This document shows, in pieces, positions 49,480 to 61,500 of a stretch of 64,000 bases of DNA. The translations under genes were made by a program, and so were the position numbers. Each line of letters opens with the position of its first letter. Positions within the stretch are counted from its first letter, which is position 1. The DNA is from Maylandia zebra (taxonomy: Eukaryota > Chordata > Actinopteri > Cichliformes > Cichlidae). Location of the stretch: NCBI RefSeq assembly GCF_041146795.1, contig NC_135174.1, forward strand, positions 20,330,878 to 20,394,877, given 5' to 3'. Under the pieces are notes generated by a model. That model did not search any database. It saw only the letters and a list, made by a program, of their open reading frames with translations, and was not told where the DNA came from.

Positions 49480-49914
49480 TTCGCCATTTTCATTAGGTTT
49501 TATTTTTTATTTAGTTTCGACTCCAGATTTTCAATTTTTTGCCAGTTGTAATTAGTTTTTACCAATTCTTTGCTAGTTTAGTCTAGTTTTTATTTTCTGA
49601 AAATCCTTAGTTTCAATTTAGTTTTATTTGTGTTTTGCAAAAGTTAAGTGTAACAAACTCTCAGTTCCATCATATCAATCATGCTCTTCTGCTTATCCTT
49701 GGGTGTTGAGACTAATAACTATTAATTCTTGCCGCACCGAGTGTTCCTAATTTTGGTTGAAGTCAATTGATAACCTTTTCCATGCGATTGTTTCACACCT
49801 TTATTTAGATGTCCCAGTCCTGTTATCTCGGGATACATCACGCTGCCTTATCTGGGGTTAGCTATTTTCTTGGGATGCGAGTTAAGTGGGTGAGCTCTTC
49901 AAAGAGGGGGAGTG
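49480..49914. repeat. TTTAGTTT-rich degenerate repeat and polypurine end
   Basis: 49480-49650 is a degenerate array of TTAGTTT/TTTATT units known from many fish genomes. The last bases (CAAAGAGGGGGAGTG, 49900-49914) form a polypurine run directly before the TG that opens the second copy of the duplicated segment. Confidence 0.55.
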
Positions 49915-50768
49915 TGCTAAATAATATGCACTCAAATGCCACTTTGTTAGTTACACCTGTTCAATTGTTCAACTGCTCATTATGTCAAAAATCTAATCAG
50001 CCAATCCCATGGCAATGACTCAGTGCATTAGGCATGTGAACATGGCCAAACAACCTGCTGAAGTTGAAAACAAGCATCATTAGGGAAAAACTATGATTTA
50101 AGAAACTTTGAACATGGCATGGTTGTTGGTGCCAGATGGCCTGGTCTGAGTATTTCAGAAACAGTTGATCTACTGAGATCTTTCCCCTAAACCATCTCCA
50201 GGGAATGCCTTGTTGATGCCATAGGTTAGAGGTATGAAGTATGAAGAAGTATGCAGAAGAGCATCTCTGAACCCAAAGCATGTTATACCTTGAAGCAGCA
50301 ACCAAATGGAAACCGAGGCTAAAATACACACGGGTTCACCAAATTGGACAACATAACATTAGAAAAAAGTTCTGGTCGAATCATCTCAGAGTTATTTCTT
50401 AAACATGAAGAGAGAGCACCGGGATGTGGTGGAACGAAAGATTCGCATCACAGATGTGCAGCCAACAAACCTGCAGCAACTGTTGATGTGATCATACTGC
50501 AACATCCCAGATCCCAAGCAGTTCAGTGACAAAAACTGAAGGGAATTTGAACTGTTACTACATCTTTGTTTAAACACAACGACCTATTTTAAACATGTTC
50601 TTTGTCCAAAGTTAGCGTCGGTAATTGTTATAGAGAAATACATTTGATTGCCCCTCTGTTTAAGCTCCAACCTGTTACCTATATATAAAATACATTTGTC
50701 ATTTTCTAAGTGCATTTTGTCTGAGTGATTAGTGATTGCGGTGCATTATGCTGCCTAATCAATGAGAC
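49915..50768. mobile_element. Duplicated segment, copy 2: internally deleted Tc1-like transposon with flanks
   Basis: Matches 45590-46471 almost base for base, including both internal deletions of the transposase gene, so the two copies share one history rather than being independent insertions of an intact element. Shared sequence goes beyond the transposon by about 20 bases on the left and 85 on the right. Confidence 0.8.
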
Positions 50769-53700
50769 AAAAAAGGAGATGCTTTCATAAACAGCTTTTG
50801 ATTATTGGACATGATAAACTTTTCTGAATTCGGTGAAGTGAAACAGTATGTTGTCCCATCGACTCAAATACAGATTAAGCAAACTAATGTGAACACAGAG
50901 ATCAATTCATTCATCCAATAATGTTTCTGTGTGTAGAACAGCAATGCACTGAGAAGTCTGGCTCTAATTCATCATTGTCCACACATTATATTATTATTGA
51001 TGGCTCTTGCCGTGGGCAAGTGCATTTGTTTTTCAGATTTGTGACAGGCGGCAGAATGCTGGATGAAGGTTTATTCTGCAGCCGGGCCAGAAACATCGCA
51101 CGCGTCTCTCTTATTTCTGTATTGATCGTCATGCCTCCCCATAATCTGGCACCTGACACATTTCACAACATTATGTGGAAGGGGTCAGAGGACAGTGCTA
51201 ATGAAACTGCATGATGGATGCTGTTATCCGCAGCATTAACCCAGCATTTACTCACACATAACTGTGACTCTGAAGAGCCTGCTGGAATTGTCATAAATAA
51301 TAAAGAGCTGAGGTGGTCCAGAGGTATGATTGCGACAAAATAAATAAATAAAATAAAGCATATTCAGCATAATAAAGCATATCAGTGTCAAAGTGGTTTA
51401 CTTGTTTAGGTTACAGTTTTTCAGCAACGTTTAAATGTCCGTGTTTTAATGAAGTAGACTGACTTCCAAGACTAAAATCTCTTTTGTACCCAAATGTTTA
51501 AGATAAAAGAGCACAGTGAGCAGATTTGTGTGGAAGTCTTAGGAAGCAGAAAAAAACTTGGAAAAATCACATCGTGTGCGAGCACTGTGAGTGAAATCAT
51601 AAGAGATCTGTAATACCGGGCGTGAAGTGAGCTGTATGACTGCGAATTCTCTGCTCTGCTCCTCTCCACCACATCCATCCTGCCAGGCTAATGTATCCCT
51701 CTCAATAGCCGGGGATAAGGGGAGAAAAGACTGCTTGTGTGAAGCACAAAAAGCCCCACCGTGGCCGCATTCGCAACAGTAATTGGCAAGGAAGCTTTAT
51801 TTTATTCACTCCTGTATGTCTTTTGTTGTCCTGTAGGTTCGTTCAAGTGTGGTGCTTTTGAAAGTTGTTTCAAAACTGGCTAATTTCTGCAGCCTCCTGT
51901 CTCTTCCTGCCTGCGTTATTTATTTATTCATAAATACACAACTGTTTGATTATTTCCTCTTTTCTTTTCTTTTTTTTTTCCGGACACTGAAATGTGTTAA
52001 AAACTAAACATTAAATTGAACATTTAATAGAATTTCGATGACACTTAATTTCGAACATCCGCAAGAGGCGGGAAAATGTTTAATCTCTTACGAGTCCTGC
52101 TGCTTTCACACTCTGAAAGCTTTATTGCTGTTCAGCAAAGTAGTGGTGACAGAATAGGGGTTGGTGGGCATTAGAGGGGCGGCTCGTCTCCTTTTATCAT
52201 CACATTGTAGTAGTTGTATAAAAGCCTGTAAAATGTAGCTTGCAGTTGTATTTTCACCAAAATTACACTTTATGCTGCAGTAAAATGCATTCAAAGATTT
52301 TTCGCTGTGTTACACCAGTACATTATTCTCTTAAGCACTCTTAACCCTCTCATACATCAGTTTTATAAAAATACAGATGCCAAGAAAGTTCTCAGGGGGA
52401 ATATCTACTATTTGCTTTTGCTGATATTTTTCAGGATTATTCCCAGCTCATGATTTTTTGATTTCCTCATGGATACTGTGCTATACGTGAGTATTTTAAG
52501 CATTTACTATTCACACATGCAATAAAATTACATCACAACACTTTAAAGTATAGCAGTGGTTTGCTTGTAAGCCTTTTTCAACCCTCTTGTCACCCACATC
52601 TCTGAGCTGTCAGTTCAATCAATGATTCATAACTGATTTACCTCTTTCGATTGTTTCTTTTTTAGTTTTGGGAAGCAGAATTTTGTTCCTTATTCATTTT
52701 TCTACATCTTCACAAATCCTGGCCCCATTATTTCTTTAGTATAAAGATTGAAATATGTTTACTGGAGATTAAAATGTGTATCCATTGATTTTTAGCTGCG
52801 TGAGTTTATGGATGGATGTAAGCTTTTTGGTCTGTAAGATCCATGACCAAAAAAATCTGGAATTTCGTACCAACAGTGCGTTTTTCCTTCCCACTTTCAC
52901 TTTTAAGTACTTCATCATAGAGCGCTGTCTAATGGTTTCTAATTTTGGAGGGTCTTTCAATGTGCGACTGTTGTCACAACTTGGTGCTACACAAATAAAA
53001 TTTAATTGAACTAAACTGGTACAAGGTTTTACTTATCTACTATGATATCTTAGTACTAGCACACAGTACTCTGTAATGTTTGTCCATTTCACACATTGGT
53101 AATGCTTTTGCAATAATTCGATTAATATTTGTAGGGTTTCTGATCAGTTTTGTTTTTGTGAAATTTCTCAAAATATATGGATTTATTCCCCCACCCCACC
53201 CATTGTCATAACACCTTTCCATGAACAGATTGAATTAGCTTTTACACTAATTACACTGAATTTAGCCAAATCCCATGTGGTTGATAACTCAAAAATGGAC
53301 ACATGCCAGATTTAAGTAAGAAAAACAGCATTTTCAAATTTGGGTGACCTGACCTGTTCTGGTGATTGTGTAAGATTTTGCCAGTTTTTTTGAGTTCAGG
53401 ATACATTAAAGTGTCAAAACCGGGACCAAAATTGCCGCTGTAATTACAGGCAGATAAGAGATGCAGAGTAAAGTCGAGAATTGTTAACTGCTGAATACAA
53501 ATTCACTGGCAATTTCAGGCATTTTGATGTTCAGAGTGTTTATGTTAGGGCACAACCAGAGCCAGGAGTTATTCCTACCCATTTCCCCACTTACAGTAAA
53601 CCACAAGGTTATCACGTAGGGTTAGGCTCTGAGTACAACACAATTTCATCTCTAGGGCCCTCTACAGATGAAACAGGCTTGCATCTCAGAAAATATTACA

Positions 53701-55268
53701 GTTAAAAAGAGTGCATTGACCTGGGTCTGATCAGAACCTTTGAGCTAGTCGAGCTGAAGCAGCAACATCACAGAAGATGTGCCGCTCACATAATGGGGTC
53801 AAACTGTTTGTTGGATTTGCGCAGTGCTGACATTCTAGTGGGAAACTGCAGGTGAAAGGGAGTGCAGCAAACATTTTGGAGAGGAAAAACAGTTAAGTCC
53901 TCAAGTACTGACTGACCTATGTGAGTACAGTTACTGTGGTGTAGAAACACAATGGTTGTGGCTGAGACAGCGGCTTGTTCGCTGTTATTTGAGAGGGATT
54001 AGGCCTTCATCTCTAAGTTGCAAGAGTTCCATGTCTTGTACAAAGAAAATGTCAAACCAGCTACCTGACCTAGCCACCCTTGGGACCATATTGAATGACG
54101 AGAGGTCAAAGTTGGACACCTGTAGGTTCAAACGATAGGTTCAATTCATGAATGTTCTGGTTCAATGAGATGTTCAGAACACCCATCCGCAGGTTACCAG
54201 ACATATTCGTACAGCTACAGCAAGGGACAGCTGTAAATTTACAGCTGATTATGTACTTCCAGATTCACCTAAACTCGATATCCTGGAGAATTTCCATTTT
54301 AACAGAACCCTCATTGATTCAGTTTTTTAGAGGAATTACAGCCTGGATCAGTTTACCTTGTTACATTGTCACACTATGTTCTGGTCTGATCTCCATGTCC
54401 ATTTCCGCTCAGCCTCCCCTCCCAGTCACCACAGCGCTGTCCAACAGACTTTTCTTTGTCCCTGTGGCCAGCCATCCATTCCTAATCTCCAGTCTTTTAC
54501 TGTGCTGGAGACATGCTGCATGCTTTCAAAGAGCAGGGTAAGCTGTTGATGGATGCCCTCCATCTCACTAATAAGGCTTTGAAGAAACCTTGTGGCCCAG
54601 TAGTGACAAATGACTTTGTATATGGGGTTCACTATTACAGATACCTTATAGCTTTAGGGAAGCAATTAGGTACAATATTAAATATAAGTAAAAACATCTA
54701 CCTAAAAACCCTACTTTTTTTCCAAGTCTTTCAGCAAACCTCACTTTTACTTCTTAAATATTTGAAAAACAGTTTCAAATTATTTATGTCACGACTCCGT
54801 CATAGCAAAGTAACAACAGTGGTGACCAACAATCATGAAATAGGTTTAGACGACTGACTCAACCTCACATTTGTCTTCCTATCTTAATCCTGCCTATGAC
54901 ACCCATTTATCACACAATTATATACAGACAGTGAAACATATTGTCGTTAAAGGAAACAGAACATGAATATAATATGAACAAAAATATAAAAACCCAAATT
55001 TTCACTATACAAATGTGATCCTTAATCAATGTTATTAAAAAACACTGTGTTTTTTATGTTTATCCGAGTCCTGATCAAATGTCACACCTCAAAGGTATCT
55101 TGAGCCCACAAAGGTCTGAACAAGCTATGATTCTAAATTCAGACATAATTGAAGTAATTGTATCTGGAGCATTTGGTTTAAGAGATCAGGTAACTGTCAT
55201 CTGAGAACAGTGAATTCATCATCATCTTCAAGAAACCCCTTTGAAATATTTTGAGCTTTATGATATGG
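50769..55268. other. Gene-poor intergenic region
   Basis: No coding exon with credible splice context is recognised on either strand. 51000-51260 and 51600-51760 are less A/T-rich and may be conserved non-coding DNA. Longer frames such as 54152-54541 and 54513-54857 (plus) have no family signature. Confidence 0.4.
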
Positions 55269-55963
55269 TAAGGCTGTTCGATATAACGATATATATCGGA
55301 TGACGATATAAAAACGTCTATCGTTTCATTTTACGCTATCGTTTGTTTCGTGGTGTCGCAAAATAAACTGTTTACGGCAATATTTTTTCATCGTTTTGAT
55401 GGTCACTGTAGTGGCTATATTAATTTCTTAAAGTTCTCTCTTTCTCTTATATTTTATATAACCACACTACAGACGGACAAGCGCCTGTTTTTATGCGTTG
55501 TGGTTAGCAACAACGACGGTAACAGCATCACGTGTCCGCTTGTCTATGTTCCACATAAACCTTTCACAATAAAGCTGTTGAGACTTTTCAAAATAAACTG
55601 AATCACGTGAAAGAGCAGATTATTTAGGGATAAGAAGCAAAAAAGAGCCGCCAGGTGCTAAAAAATAAACCTTAGACTCAAACGTTAGAACAGGCTTTCC
55701 CCCGCAGCACGCCGTGTAATAAATACTCACAAAGAAAACGGCGGCCTTTGCAACTTATGTATAAAAATGTATAGTTTCATGCATCGGTTAAAACACTCGA
55801 CTCCAGCTACATGACGCGCAGCAGGAAACACTTCCCGCAAGACGAGCTGCCCGAGATTCACAGAATTTACAGAAAATGTTACATTTTTGTGATTTATATC
55901 GTTATCAGGACGATAGAATTCTTATATCGGGATATGAGATTTTGGTCATATCGCACAGCCCTA
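55269..55963. mobile_element. Non-autonomous hAT-type element with perfect 8-bp target site duplication
   Basis: TGATATGG at 55261-55268 is repeated exactly at 55964-55971. The 695-bp insert starts TAAGGCTGTTCGATAT and ends ATATCGCACAGCCCTA, giving inverted ends TAAGGCTG/TAGGGCTG. An 8-bp duplication with a short TA(A/G)GG(C/G)TG-type terminus is diagnostic of hAT transposons. The ends carry further ATATCG repeats that can fold. The longest frame is 83 codons, so it has no transposase. Confidence 0.88.
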
Positions 55964-56084
55964 TGATATGGTGCATTAATCTTCTGGAAGCAACAATTAG
56001 AAGATAAGTATGCTGTAGCATTTAAAAAATGCACAATTTGTACTAAAGGAGCCAAAGTGGGCCAAGAAGACTTCATTAAACCAT

Positions 56085-56160
56085 TACACGAGCAATGGTG
56101 TATGAGCAGCAGCATAACTTCGATACAAGGCAGGATGGATCCGTGAGCCATCCGTGTTTA
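56085..56160 (-). repeat. Tc1-like transposon fragment
   Basis: GATACAAGGCAGGATGGATC, read on the minus strand, matches the transposase region (GGATCCATCCTGCCTTGTAT) of the same Tc1-like family as 45590 and 63200. A short orphan piece. Confidence 0.5.
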
Positions 56161-56499
56161 TGCCAAAGCAAAAATCCAATTTTGGTGAGCAATTGTGATT
56201 TGTAGCTTCGGTTTCCTGTTTTTAGCTGACAAAAGTAGCACCTGGTGTGCTCTGGTAGCTCATCTGATACAAAGTTCAGTGTGTTTTGTGTTCAGAGTGC
56301 CTCCTCTGCATGCCTTGTTGTTGTAATGAGTGGTTATTTGAGTTGACTGTTGCCTTCCTATTAGCTCGAAGTAGTCCATTCTCTGACGTCTGGCATGAAC
56401 AAAACTTTTTCCAATGCTCGATTGAACTTCAGCAGGTTGTCCTAGTTACATGAATAGAGTGGTTGCCATGTGATTGGCTTATTAGATTTGGCACCATGC

Positions 56500-56690
56500 T
56501 TCTTAGTATACTCAAAGCATTTTCCACTAAAAATTAATGCAGGAGTTGTACCTATGCGTAAGTACATTCTAGCATTCACATGCACATACAGTGAATAAAT
56601 ACACTGGGGGCAACTTGGGGTTCAGTATCTTGCCCAAGGACACTTTGGCATGCAGACTAGAGCTGTCAGTGATCGATACACTGACATTCA
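56500..56690. repeat. Dispersed repeat block (third copy)
   Basis: Ordered phrases CATTCACATGCACATACAGT, GGGGTTCAGTATCTTGCCCA, AGGACACTTTGGCATGCAGA correspond to the family at 18655 and 22215. Confidence 0.6.
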
Positions 56691-58319
56691 AATTGGTGGA
56701 CAACTCTTAGCCAAGTTGATCAGATACCCCCAAAAAAGTGGCTGTGGAGTGTATAATTGTTATGAGACACTAATATGCATTTGTTACGTTTGGATGATTA
56801 AGAACATTACGATAGTTTGGATTCTAAAACACCAGAATTTAAACCAAAATGCTGCAGCATAACATCTAAGAACTACAGAGATAGAGCTGCATCGGCTGAT
56901 TCCAAACCATTCCTGTTATTCTGCTGTATCCTAAGATGATTCAATAACGACACTACAGAAATAAAACAAACAAACAACAACAAAAATAGGACAGAGATGG
57001 TTGAGGCCACTTCAGTCCAAAATGGTAAAAATAACTAACTGAACCAACCAATAATCACATCTCTTTATTACAACAACACGTGGTACAAACATTTGATAAC
57101 ACTTGATAACTCAATGACCTAAAAACCCCACACACCAATGAATCAAGCAAGCATGCCTGAATAAATCAACTGAGAAGCATGGTTCAATGTATAATGAAAT
57201 TACAGTAAAACGTGCATGCACCCACCACTTATCAGATATTTCCTTGAAGTCCTTCCCATACCAGACCATCTGATATTGCAAATATTGTTTGTCAAGTGCT
57301 TTGGAGAAAACAGTTCCTGAGGACTATGTAGGTTTAAATATGTATAGGCAATAAATTCATGAAAACACCTATAATTTCAAGCAATGTTGACTCAAACCAC
57401 AAAACAACCAGTCTCAAAAATGTGCAGCAACCAATGTAAACAACTGAGTGATGGCTTTAAAACTACAGATGATCTACCCCTCAGGTAAACCAGTAAACAG
57501 ACATTTGAAAAAGCGAGTAGCTTGAGTACAGTGTAATGATGTTTCAGGTAGACATGCCATACAGAAAGATACCATCAACAGAGAGAGCTGTTAGCTAAAG
57601 GCACTGATATCCTGTTGGGAATAACTTCATTATGACCACTGCCAGGCCCAGTAAATGCAATTGCTAGCTGTTAGCGCAGCTGTGGAAGCCTGGGCAACTG
57701 ATGGAAAGTGACTCAGACACAGTTATGAATGGTGCTGGTTGCTGTGCCTGTGTGCTCTTGAATAGTTATCATCTCCTCCGTGCGGTGGAGCATATTAATA
57801 AAGCACCTTACAGTTCCACTGTCTAAACAGACCGTAAATAACTTCCGATTAAACCCACAGAGGCAGTTACATCCTCGGCCCTCGACGTGCCAGAGGCCAC
57901 CGGTTTTTAACCACCACAATTAACACATTAAACACTTCAGTCCTAAATCGGTGTGACACAATCAGCTTGCATAATGATTAATTAATGGCTAGTGTAAAGT
58001 GTGGGCCAGCTCTAGAAATTCAAAACAAGAGAAAGCTAATCGTGCTAATTGTCTGAAACCATCTACATTAACATAATATTGTCACTAAGGAGAATCAGGG
58101 AAATTGGCAAATGGGACCTTTTTTCTTTTTCCTTTTTTCCCCGATAAATGCGCACATAAAAACATCTGGAAGTCCTACAATATTGCAAAGTACAATCACT
58201 GCATGTTAAAATGCACTCAGTTTTTAAAAAATGCTATACACAAGTAAGCAATTTTTCTTCCCCTTGCTTCTTCAGTGCCATGTTGCGATGGCGATCCTGT
58301 TTGTATTATCTCCACACAG
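56691..58319. other. Intergenic region / probable 3' UTR of the minus-strand exon at 58320
   Basis: No coding exon seen. The part next to 58319 is probably 3' UTR of a minus-strand gene. A 68-codon minus frame at 57713-57919 has no recognisable content. Confidence 0.4.
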
Positions 58320-58487
58320 TCATATGCTGAGCGTGATGCTGTGAATGGCGTTTGCTGGGATTTTAGCATCTGATTCTTCGCCGCTGATCCTGAAGATCAC
58401 AGAGGTGTTGGAGGGGATGGTGGTGGTGGCATTCAGGGACTTCCCCAGCCAGCTGTTAGATCCACGCTTATACATTTTAACGGTTAC
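58320..58487 (-). CDS. Putative last coding exon of an unidentified minus-strand gene
   Basis: On the minus strand an acceptor TTTGGCACTTTGCAG precedes an open segment of 55 codons and a TGA at 58322-58320. It starts VTVKMYKRGSNSWLGKSLNA and ends with IHSITLSI. Base composition here rises clearly above the A/T-rich surroundings and the third positions are G/C-rich, as in the real exons nearby. NATT and NTS are potential N-glycosylation sequons, and the alternating hydrophobic pattern suggests beta strands. I cannot name the family, and no upstream exon was located between 58487 and 64000. It could be the 3' end of a large gene that begins beyond the window. Confidence 0.55.
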   Translation of the reverse strand, partial: VTVKMYKRGSNSWLGKSLNATTTIPSNTSVIFRISGEESDAKIPANAIHSITLSI

Positions 58488-58559
58488 CTGCAAAGTGCCA
58501 AAGAGAGAAATAATTAGAAATTTTGTTGGATATTTCTTGGTTTTAGGACCGTGTATACA

Positions 58560-61500
58560 ACCTACGTGGTGGTGGTGGGGTGGGGGGGAGAAAGTCATTC
58601 TGCCCGGTGGAAAAAATGACTTATTTTATTGGTGTAGAAAGTAAACATCTTTGTTTACCTTGAGGTCAACTTTCCCCAGAAGTCTAGATTTGGCAATCTA
58701 TTATACTTCGTGGGTATTCTAAGGAATAATAGGATAAAAATAAACTATACTTGGGAGGTTTTTTTTAGACATCAAGATGATCTACATGATAACTATATGA
58801 ATTTGTATAGAGCCGAATCATAAAGTCACTTCCAGATTAATTTAATTTCCAATACCATCTACAACATATAACTCAGAAAGAAAGTCTGTTCCACTGTTGG
58901 ATTTTAAGTTACTGATGCAGTGAATTGCATTTTGAATGAGGTTTTTCAGCTGTTGTCTTTTAAGCTCTCTATAAAACTGAAGTAGAAGGTACTGGTATAT
59001 ATTTAGATGCATCACACCTGCAACGTACTAAAGTAGTACTTCAGGTAATGATGTTTTTCATGGCTGGAAAATCTACAGTTTCTTTTGTTATCACTGTATC
59101 AGTTTATAACAATGTTGAATGAAGGTACTTTCACCTGCTCCTTGTTACAATGGGTGTCTCTGCATATGAGTTTTAACGGCAGATGCCACGACCCAAAAAG
59201 GGATTTATGTCTTGCGCTAGAATAAAACCAGCGACTTGGCAATTGAATGTGTAAACCACAACACTATAGAATCAATTTATAATATGTAAACCTTACTAAA
59301 ATAATTGTAGCGTATGCATATATATCTGTATGCACCCCATCTCCTCCCATCCTTAACTGCTGGGCCAATCTTGAATGAAACCTTGCGCCAACACTGACAC
59401 GCATACAGCGATTATTACCATCTATGTTTTGTTTTTTTAAAGATGTATTATAATACCGAAATCTGTATCTGACTTACCTCTAAATATGGAATGTGGAATT
59501 AGAAATAAAGTTCTTGGATATCACAGACATATAGCTCAACAGATGATGATTAATTATGGTAAAGTAGAAGGCGTTCCTGACGACCACCAAGACTGCATGA
59601 CCCCATGTAAATTTTAAAATGTTATAAATTGTAAAACTGTATTTTTAATTTGACATTTTTTGTAGTTGTTAATTTTTCATGTATTATATACAGAACAGAT
59701 TTAAATATAGACGTTCAGTTATTTACCATGAAGTCAGCAGTTTGAGGTTAACTGATCAGTGGGCAGGTACATTTCAGGTAAGATGTGTACAATGTGTATT
59801 ACAACTGGGATCTTAAATTATTGACCAAACAAAATAATACATGCACTATATTACTATCTTTTTTTAAATTACAGGGTAAAGGCACATGTTTTTCTTTTTT
59901 TAGATTATCACAGACAACACCAACATTAAGGCATTTACTTAAACATCAAACTCAAGGTTTACAGGTTGGGTTTTGTGTGTCTTATAACTGAATATATAAA
60001 TAATACATAATATCAAAGAAATTATAAATTATATAAGAAAAGGTAAAACTAGTAAAATATTTGCCAGTCTGCTAGTTTTGTTCATCAATATAATGCCCGT
60101 CTGCATGGCCTAGTCTAGTCTGAATTAGGTCAACTGTTTTACACAGTAAAACAAACCAGATTCTGCTTCTATTGGATGCTAATCCTTCAATACTCCTTAA
60201 AACATATTTAGAAACGTTCTTTTCAAGCTTGTTCGAATATTGAGCTCGAACTCTGTTAGAACAGTGATCCAAACGGTAGCCCGAAACAGACTAAATAATA
60301 AATTAACCTCGGTCTCACTGTGAATTTTAATTCCCTCCGCATCTTGAATGGAGTCATACCTCTCTTGATTCTATGTAGGTTGTAGGGCATAATACGCTTT
60401 AACACTACAAAAACTGCCTGTTATGTTTCGAGCCCGACAATGGAAGCCTTAACTAGATTTAGACATGCAGGTAATTGAACCACATCCATTTCAAAAAGAA
60501 TGCCTTGCTGCATCTCTTGTTTGGCTGCATTTACCGGGGATAACAGAATATTACAGTGCCTTTTCACAGTTCCATTTTCTTTCACTTTAGCATTAGGCAA
60601 TTTTTCAATTATTATTATTTTTTCCATGTACTTTCATCCCCGGCTCTCCATAATGTCTGGGCCTTTTAGTTAATGGTAGCGACAGTCAGAGCCCAGTATA
60701 TCGGCCCTTGTCCATTTTGCAGGTCATTGTGAAAGCCCAATAGGCCTTTTATTACGCCGACATCAAAAGGCAGATAAGCATTAGAGGTGGGGAAAATACC
60801 CTGCACTAGATATGTTCCCTCTTTCCTTTGTCTGCTATTGAAAGTGATCATTTTAATAGTGAAGAGGTTGGTGAGCTTTGGGGCTGATGGAAAGTGCGAC
60901 ACCCCTGACAGCCTACGAATATGAGCAAGTCGATAACACAACATGAGCACACAGTACACCCTCAACACCTGCACACTCTTGCTGCTAACCTAATTATCTA
61001 CAACAAAGGCCACTGCGATTTCAGACACACATCTTTCCAGCATTTACTTACTTATTACTGTGCATTAAAACAGGGATAAAGATGAAAAAAAGCTAAACAA
61101 TTGCATCTTATATTGCAGCCTTGGCCAAATGCCATGTGGCTTCTGCTACAATAGCATCAGACACTTCAGAGTGAGTGAGTGTCTATTAATTTGGGATACA
61201 TGAAAAAATAGCTTAATGACAGCTGGTGGCAGAGAGGCACACAAACCGAGACAAAGACATCAGAAAGGAATTATTCTAACAAATCACAGCGCAGCGCAAT
61301 AGTTCATAATCAGCAATTAGCTGATTTAATGGAGCCAAAGTTGAGTACTTCCATACTTGTAGTGCACAAGAGGCAGACAATATAAAACCCACACTGAAGC
61401 AGGGAAGCTATAAAACCCGCCGCAGAACAATCCTGCAAATTATATTAAGAAACATATTTACAGTAACAACCATGCTAATTTGCTGCCCGTGGTTGCTTTG

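Larger units (their letters stand above)
47017..49490 (-). mobile_element. Internal remnant attached to the ERV LTR
   Basis: This DNA continues from the LTR on the internal side. Only short frames survive (47423-47746 and 49146-49421, both minus). No reverse transcriptase, integrase or gag motif is recognised, so either only the 3'-most part of the element is present or it is non-coding. It contains two perfect 11-bp-arm hairpins next to C-rich (minus: purine) runs. Assignment to one element is by continuity only. Confidence 0.45.

Noticed and set aside
49177-49551. 124-codon plus-strand frame in the ERV internal remnant
   Set aside because: No retroviral or host motif is recognised, and it overlaps a minus frame of similar length; too weak to call a gene.
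54152-54857. Two overlapping frames of 129 and 114 codons
   Set aside because: No splice context, no family motif, and composition is like the surroundings.
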